From an uncultured bacterium (GTDB lineage: Bacteria > Pseudomonadota > Alphaproteobacteria > CAISDR01), in assembly GCA_903884125.1 (NCBI GenBank), contig CAISDR010000617.1, positions 1-8,067 on the forward strand: DNA of 8,067 nucleotides. Reading direction: 5' to 3'. The notes beneath the pieces were generated by a model, which worked only from the letters and a program-made list of their open reading frames with translations, ran no database searches and was not told the DNA's origin. Every line of letters starts with the position of its first letter. The first letter of the stretch is position 1. Shown here one piece after another: positions 5,608 through 8,067 of this stretch. The translations under genes were made by a program, and so were the position numbers.

Positions 5608-6249
5608 TCATACGCCGGACTTGAACACCCGGTCATAAAGATTGACCAGCATGCCGGCCGTCGCCCCCCAGATATAATGATCACCATAAGGGATGGCGAA
5701 ATAGTGCCTTTCATAGCCCTGATAGGTGCGTGTGTGGCGCTGGTGATTGGCCGGGTCCATCAAATAACGCAGCGGCACATCAAAGATCGCCGCCACTTCA
5801 CTGGCCTGAGGGGTTAGCGGGGCTTGCGGCCTGACCAGACCGACCACTGGCAGAATCCGAAAGCCCGTGCCGGTCTCATAGGTGTCCAGATACCCAATGG
5901 GTTCAACCCAGTCGGGCAGGATACCCACCTCTTCATGGGCTTCGCGCAAGGCGGCATCAAGCGGCGTGGGGTCGGTTGTATCAATCCGCCCGCCGGGAAA
6001 GCTGACCTGACCGGCATGGGCCGACAGATGGTCGGCCCGGCGGGTCAAAATCACCTTCATATCGTCGTCGTCATGATCAACCAGCCCGATCAGGACGGCA
6101 GCCGGACGCAATGGCTTTTCATCACGCACTGTCCGCCACTGGGGATTCAGATCAAAATCCGACCGCGTGCCGGGCCCGTCAAAAACCTGTGTGGCATGAT
6201 CAGGTGACAGGCTAAGGGCCGCACGCAGACGCTCAACAATCGCCATCAC
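5608..6249 (-). CDS. CoA pyrophosphatase, Nudix family
   Basis: Enzymes of this Nudix subgroup split coenzyme A and its thioesters or oxidised forms into 3',5'-ADP and (acyl-)phosphopantetheine, probably to remove damaged CoA. The 213-residue product has the subgroup signature LTRRADHLSAHAGQVSFPGG (68-87), running straight into the Nudix box, with R102 E103 and E106 E107 of REAHEEVG (102-109) binding the metal. The box is one residue longer than the generic Nudix pattern between Gly and Arg-Glu, which I recall as normal for CoA-cleaving members. The first codon is GTG, immediately followed by ATG; either could be used. GTG overlaps the DUF1285 stop by 4 bp (GTGA). An acidic run, DHDDDD (58-63), sits in a loop before the signature. 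Gene names such as nudL are used elsewhere, but I leave the symbol blank. Confidence 0.92.
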   Translation of the reverse strand: MMAIVERLRAALSLSPDHATQVFDGPGTRSDFDLNPQWRTVRDEKPLRPAAVLIGLVDHDDDDMKVILTRRADHLSAHAGQVSFPGGRIDTTDPTPLDAALREAHEEVGILPDWVEPIGYLDTYETGTGFRILPVVGLVRPQAPLTPQASEVAAIFDVPLRYLMDPANHQRHTRTYQGYERHYFAIPYGDHYIWGATAGMLVNLYDRVFKSGV

Positions 6250-6857
6250 AAGGCCCCGAGCGCAAAAAAATGACCCTGGCTTTCAATGCTCCAGTTGCCA
6301 TCGCGATCCGATCCCATTTCGACCAGTTCGTAATAGACCGGACGAGCAATGCGCGCCATCAGACCAGCGCGCACATGGATATAGGGTATCGGATTATTAC
6401 CGGTGCCAATTTCAAGTTCATGTTCAGGCCCAAGTGCCACAATGTCGCCCACATTGGTTGTAAAACTCAGCACCGACCCTTTATCGTCGCGGGTGACCTC
6501 GACCGCCACAGCGATGAACGGGGCGTCTTCGACCTCGATTCCCACCCGCTCGACCGGCGTGACCAGAACATAGGAGCCATCTGCCTCGCGCCGCAAAATG
6601 GTCGAAAACAGCCGGACCATGGCCGGGCGGTTGATCGGGGTACCCATGTAAAACCATGAACCGTCACGTTTGATCACCATGTCGATCTTGCCGCAAAAAG
6701 GCGGATTCCATAGATGAACTGGTGGCAGACCCCTGGCAGGTCGCAATTCCGGGGCGTTCAGCCCCCGCATGCCGACCGGCACATTACCCTTCGGTTCGGG
6801 GTTTGGGGTTGCGTCCTTGAGGATATCGGTTAAGGCAGTAGGATCAGGTTCAGGCAT
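6246..6857 (-). CDS. DUF1285 family protein of unknown function
   Basis: The 203-residue product carries the recognisable conserved blocks of DUF1285: PPVHLWNPPFCGKIDMVI (45-62), DGSWFYMGTPINRPAMVRLF (65-84), YVLVTPVERVGIEVEDAPF (96-114), TTNVGD (133-138), YIHVRAGLMARIARPVYYEL (159-178), and a C-terminal SQGHFFALG. The fold of this family is soluble and its biochemical role is unknown. Residues 1-40 are variable and rich in Pro. I placed the start at ATG 6857 because sequence further upstream in this frame runs antisense into moxR and has no family character. No clear Shine-Dalgarno precedes it, so Met30 is a weaker alternative. It heads the operon DUF1285, CoA pyrophosphatase, DUF6111-like, cca, and is divergent from moxR across 70 bp. 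Confidence 0.9.
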   Translation of the reverse strand: MPEPDPTALTDILKDATPNPEPKGNVPVGMRGLNAPELRPARGLPPVHLWNPPFCGKIDMVIKRDGSWFYMGTPINRPAMVRLFSTILRREADGSYVLVTPVERVGIEVEDAPFIAVAVEVTRDDKGSVLSFTTNVGDIVALGPEHELEIGTGNNPIPYIHVRAGLMARIARPVYYELVEMGSDRDGNWSIESQGHFFALGAL

Positions 6858-6927
6858 TTGAGTATGGTACACGGCAATAGGGGCAAATCGCCCGCAACGG
6901 ATATGAGCATAGTCTAGATCGGCGGAA
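6858..6927. promoter_or_regulatory. Divergent 70-bp promoter region between DUF1285 gene and moxR
   Basis: Both neighbouring operons start here, so two promoters must fit in or around 70 bp. I see no convincing -35/-10 pair on either strand. TACCAT on the minus strand (complement of 6863-6868), 6 bases before the DUF1285 ATG, resembles a -10 box and would place a transcript start at or next to the start codon. CATAGT (6908-6913) is a weak plus-strand -10 candidate. Confidence 0.35.
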
Positions 6928-7934
<1,007 letters not shown>

Positions 7935-7938
<4 letters not shown>

Positions 7939-8067
7939 ACGCTGCGCTACGCCCATCTTTGACCCGACCAGGCGGACTCCGGCCCGCGGCAGAAGCGTTG
8001 GCCTCAACCCTGCCGCCACTGGTAGCACAGGCGGAACGCGTGGCCGCCACGATCACCCAGGGCGTGC
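7935..8067 (+). CDS. DUF58 protein, N-terminal part (gene cut by the window edge)
   Basis: Only the first 44 codons are present. They begin with GTG, overlapping the moxR stop (GTGA), and the frame is open to the right edge. The segment LRPAAEALASTLPPLVAQAE (15-34), followed by RVAATITQGV, resembles the N-terminus of alphaproteobacterial DUF58 proteins encoded directly after moxR, just before their conserved GRR and DPXXXIDW motifs, which would lie outside the window. The partnership with MoxR is a well-known gene pairing. The assignment rests on this short match plus position. No Shine-Dalgarno is obvious, so translation is probably coupled to moxR. Confidence 0.8.

Overview
The window is a stretch of ordinary-looking chromosome from an alphaproteobacterium. 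The gene families and gene order fit the Rhodospirillales or SAR116-like part of that class, but the exact placement is inference. The signs are a three-gene Rieske/cytochrome b/cytochrome c1 operon, an oxygen-dependent HemF, the DUF1285 and DUF6111 families, and a MoxR-DUF58 pair. Base composition is moderately GC-rich. I see no phage, transposon, CRISPR, rRNA or tRNA sequence.

Layout from left to right: (1) On the minus strand, the cytochrome bc1 operon in the order Rieske protein (petA), cytochrome b (petB), cytochrome c1 (petC). PetC runs off the left edge. (2) A divergent intergenic region of about 316 bp (2051-2366), which holds several small dyads and a pair of direct repeats. (3) On the plus strand, trmL (wobble-nucleotide tRNA methyltransferase), hemF (coproporphyrinogen III oxidase) and a small, probably exported protein of unknown function. 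All three overlap one another. (4) On the minus strand, converging on group 3 with a 7-bp gap, a compact operon: DUF1285 protein, Nudix CoA pyrophosphatase, a small DUF6111-like membrane protein, and the CCA-adding enzyme. (5) On the plus strand, divergent from DUF1285 across 70 bp, a MoxR-type AAA+ ATPase followed by the first 44 codons of a DUF58 protein, cut by the right edge.

The genes form tight, translationally coupled groups: ATGA or GTGA overlaps join trmL/hemF, DUF6111/cca, DUF1285/Nudix and moxR/DUF58. HemF makes the haem precursor and the divergent operon makes a haem-rich respiratory complex, so shared control from the region between them is plausible but unproven. TrmL and the CCA enzyme are both tRNA maturation enzymes but lie in separate transcription units.

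I found no clearly new biological system. The most interesting item is the 123-residue protein at 3688-4059. It is built from about five 16-residue repeats carrying an aromatic-Ser-Asn-Gly-hydrophobic motif and is bracketed by two Cys-X9-Cys pairs. It looks like a small disulfide-stapled beta-repeat protein, encoded directly after hemF.
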